5,620 nt of DNA from Alphaproteobacteria bacterium (lineage in GTDB: Bacteria > Pseudomonadota > Alphaproteobacteria > Rhodospirillales > Rhodospirillaceae), in NCBI GenBank assembly GCA_003250275.1, contig QKGW01000290.1, positions 1-5,620 of the forward strand, written 5' to 3'. The notes below the pieces were generated by a model that saw only the letters and a program-made list of their open reading frames with translations, was not told the origin of the DNA and did not search any database. Made by a program: the position numbers and the translations under genes. Below, one piece after another: positions 4,759-5,620 of this stretch (positions are counted from its first letter, which is position 1; every line of letters begins with the position of its first letter).

Positions 4759-5620
4759 ATGGTGACTAAAGCGGCTGCATCGACCGTCGGCTCTGAGACT
4801 CCGGACGAGTCCGCCGACGGACCGCTTCTCGATACCTGGGGAGCCGCCGCCAAAAAGCTCGTGGCCAAGGGCCGCGAGCGCGGCTACATCACCTACGACG
4901 AGTTCAACGCCGCCCTGCCGCAGGACGAAGTGTCCTCCGAGCAGATCGAGGACACCATGGCGATGCTCTCCGAGCTCGGCATCAACGTCGTCGATCCCGA
5001 GGAGGCGGAGGACGCGCCCGAGGCCGAGGCGTCGAGCGACGACGACAGCCGCGAGTCGGCTGCCGGCAACGTCGACGAGGACGAGATCGGCCGCACCGAC
5101 GATCCGGTGCGCATGTACCTGCGCGAGATGGGCTCGGTCGAGCTGCTTTCGCGCGAGGGCGAAATCGCGATCGCCAAGCGCATCGAGGCCGGCCTCGAAA
5201 TGATGATCGGCGGCCTGTGCGACAGCCCGCTGACGATCAAGCATCTGCTCGCCTGGCACGACGAACTGCAGAACGGCCGGATGCTGCTGCGCGACATGAG
5301 CCGTCGTCGGACGAAATCGACGCCGCCGAGGCCGAGGTCGCCGAACGCGAGGAAGAGCCCGAGGCGCCGCCCGCGCCCAAGACCGAGGCCGCTCCGGCTC
5401 CGGCGGGCGGCGACGGCGCCGCCAAGCCCGAGGCCGATGCCGAAGGCGAGGAAGCCGCCGAAGGCGAGGAAACCGCCGAGAGCGAGGACGAGGAAGGCGG
5501 CGAGGAGCACGAGGACGAGACCACGGTCTCGCTCGCGGCGATGGAAGAGGCGCTGATGCCGGTGGTGCTCGCCACCCTCGAAGCGGTCGGCGCCACCTAC
5601 GTCAAGATGCGCCGCGTGCA
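4759..5620 (+). CDS. rpoD: RNA polymerase primary sigma factor (sigma-70), N-terminal part, with an apparent frameshift
   Basis: The housekeeping sigma factor directs RNA polymerase to most promoters. From the ATG at 4759, region 1.1 is seen at about residues 24-80 (LLDTWGAAAKKLVAKGRERG, then ITYDEFNAALP and MAMLSELGINVVD). An acidic linker follows at 80-113. Region 1.2 starts at DDPVRMYLREMGSVELLSREGE (114-135) and continues through IAIAKRIEAG to LQNGRMLLRD (170-179). After about 5295 this frame turns into Arg/Pro-rich sequence and stops at 5556. The -1 frame (codons from 5298 on) instead continues as EPSSDEIDAAEAEVAEREEE, a long acidic Ala/Glu tract, then VSLAAMEEALMPVVLATLEA and VGATYVKMRRV at the window end. 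That end matches the non-conserved region of alphaproteobacterial RpoD before region 2. One missing base near 5296-5309 reconciles the two frames. Regions 2-4 lie beyond the window. Confidence 0.93.
5296..5309 (+). other. rpoD: Apparent -1 frameshift site within rpoD
   Basis: Up to GAC (5293-5295) the original frame gives sigma-like LLRD. From GAG (5298) or CCG (5301) the -1 frame gives sigma-like sequence to the window end. Adding one base here, for example reading ATGAG (5296-5300) as ATG-GAG, yields LLRDMEPSSDEIDA as a continuous protein. No X-XXY-YYZ slippery heptamer is present, so programmed frameshifting is not supported. A collapsed GG in the sequence or assembly is the simplest explanation. 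Confidence 0.8.
5439..5492 (+). repeat. 18-bp in-frame repeat coding the acidic tract of RpoD
   Basis: In the restored frame three consecutive 6-codon units read AEGEEA (5439-5456), AEGEET (5457-5474) and AESEDE (5475-5492). The first two differ by only one base. They lie in the acidic part of the sigma-70 non-conserved region, which is known to vary in length. Slippage-type expansion is a plausible origin. Confidence 0.7.

Noticed and set aside
5298..5556. Arg/Pro/Lys-rich C-terminal extension of the original rpoD frame, which could be read as a novel basic domain
   Set aside because: It is the out-of-frame reading of an acidic Glu/Ala tract. The sigma-like sequence resumes in the -1 frame, so the basic tail is an artefact of the frame break.

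Overview
This window is GC-rich, with strong G/C preference at third codon positions. It looks like an ordinary core-genome segment of an alphaproteobacterium. A Rhodospirillales-like affiliation is possible but is only an inference from protein style and gene order. It carries two divergent housekeeping units separated by a promoter-bearing intergenic region of about 216 bases. I see no mobile element, CRISPR array, tRNA or rRNA gene, and no sign of a novel gene system.

Minus strand (1-1968): carA and the first 235 codons of carB, which encode the small and large subunits of carbamoyl-phosphate synthetase. Together they make carbamoyl phosphate for pyrimidine and arginine synthesis. The 60-base gap between them begins with a perfect 9-bp hairpin whose loop contains the carA stop codon.

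Intergenic 1969-2184: the region is locally AT-richer than the genes. It contains a candidate carA promoter reading left, a candidate yqeY promoter reading right, and a short imperfect dyad between them.

Plus strand (2185-5620): a GatB/YqeY-family gene, a textbook intrinsic terminator, dnaG (primase), a 212-base gap with a candidate TTGACA-type promoter, and the 5' part of rpoD (the major sigma factor). This resembles the macromolecular synthesis operon known from E. coli as rpsU-terminator-dnaG-rpoD. Here a yqeY-like gene takes the upstream place and the terminator sits in the equivalent position just before dnaG.

The most notable anomaly is in rpoD. The reading frame that starts at 4759 gives a good sigma-70 N-terminus (regions 1.1 and 1.2) up to about 5295. 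The sigma-like coding then continues in the -1 frame from about 5298 to the window end. One missing base between about 5296 and 5309 explains this. Because rpoD is essential, a sequencing or assembly error is the likeliest cause. carB and rpoD are both cut by the window edges.
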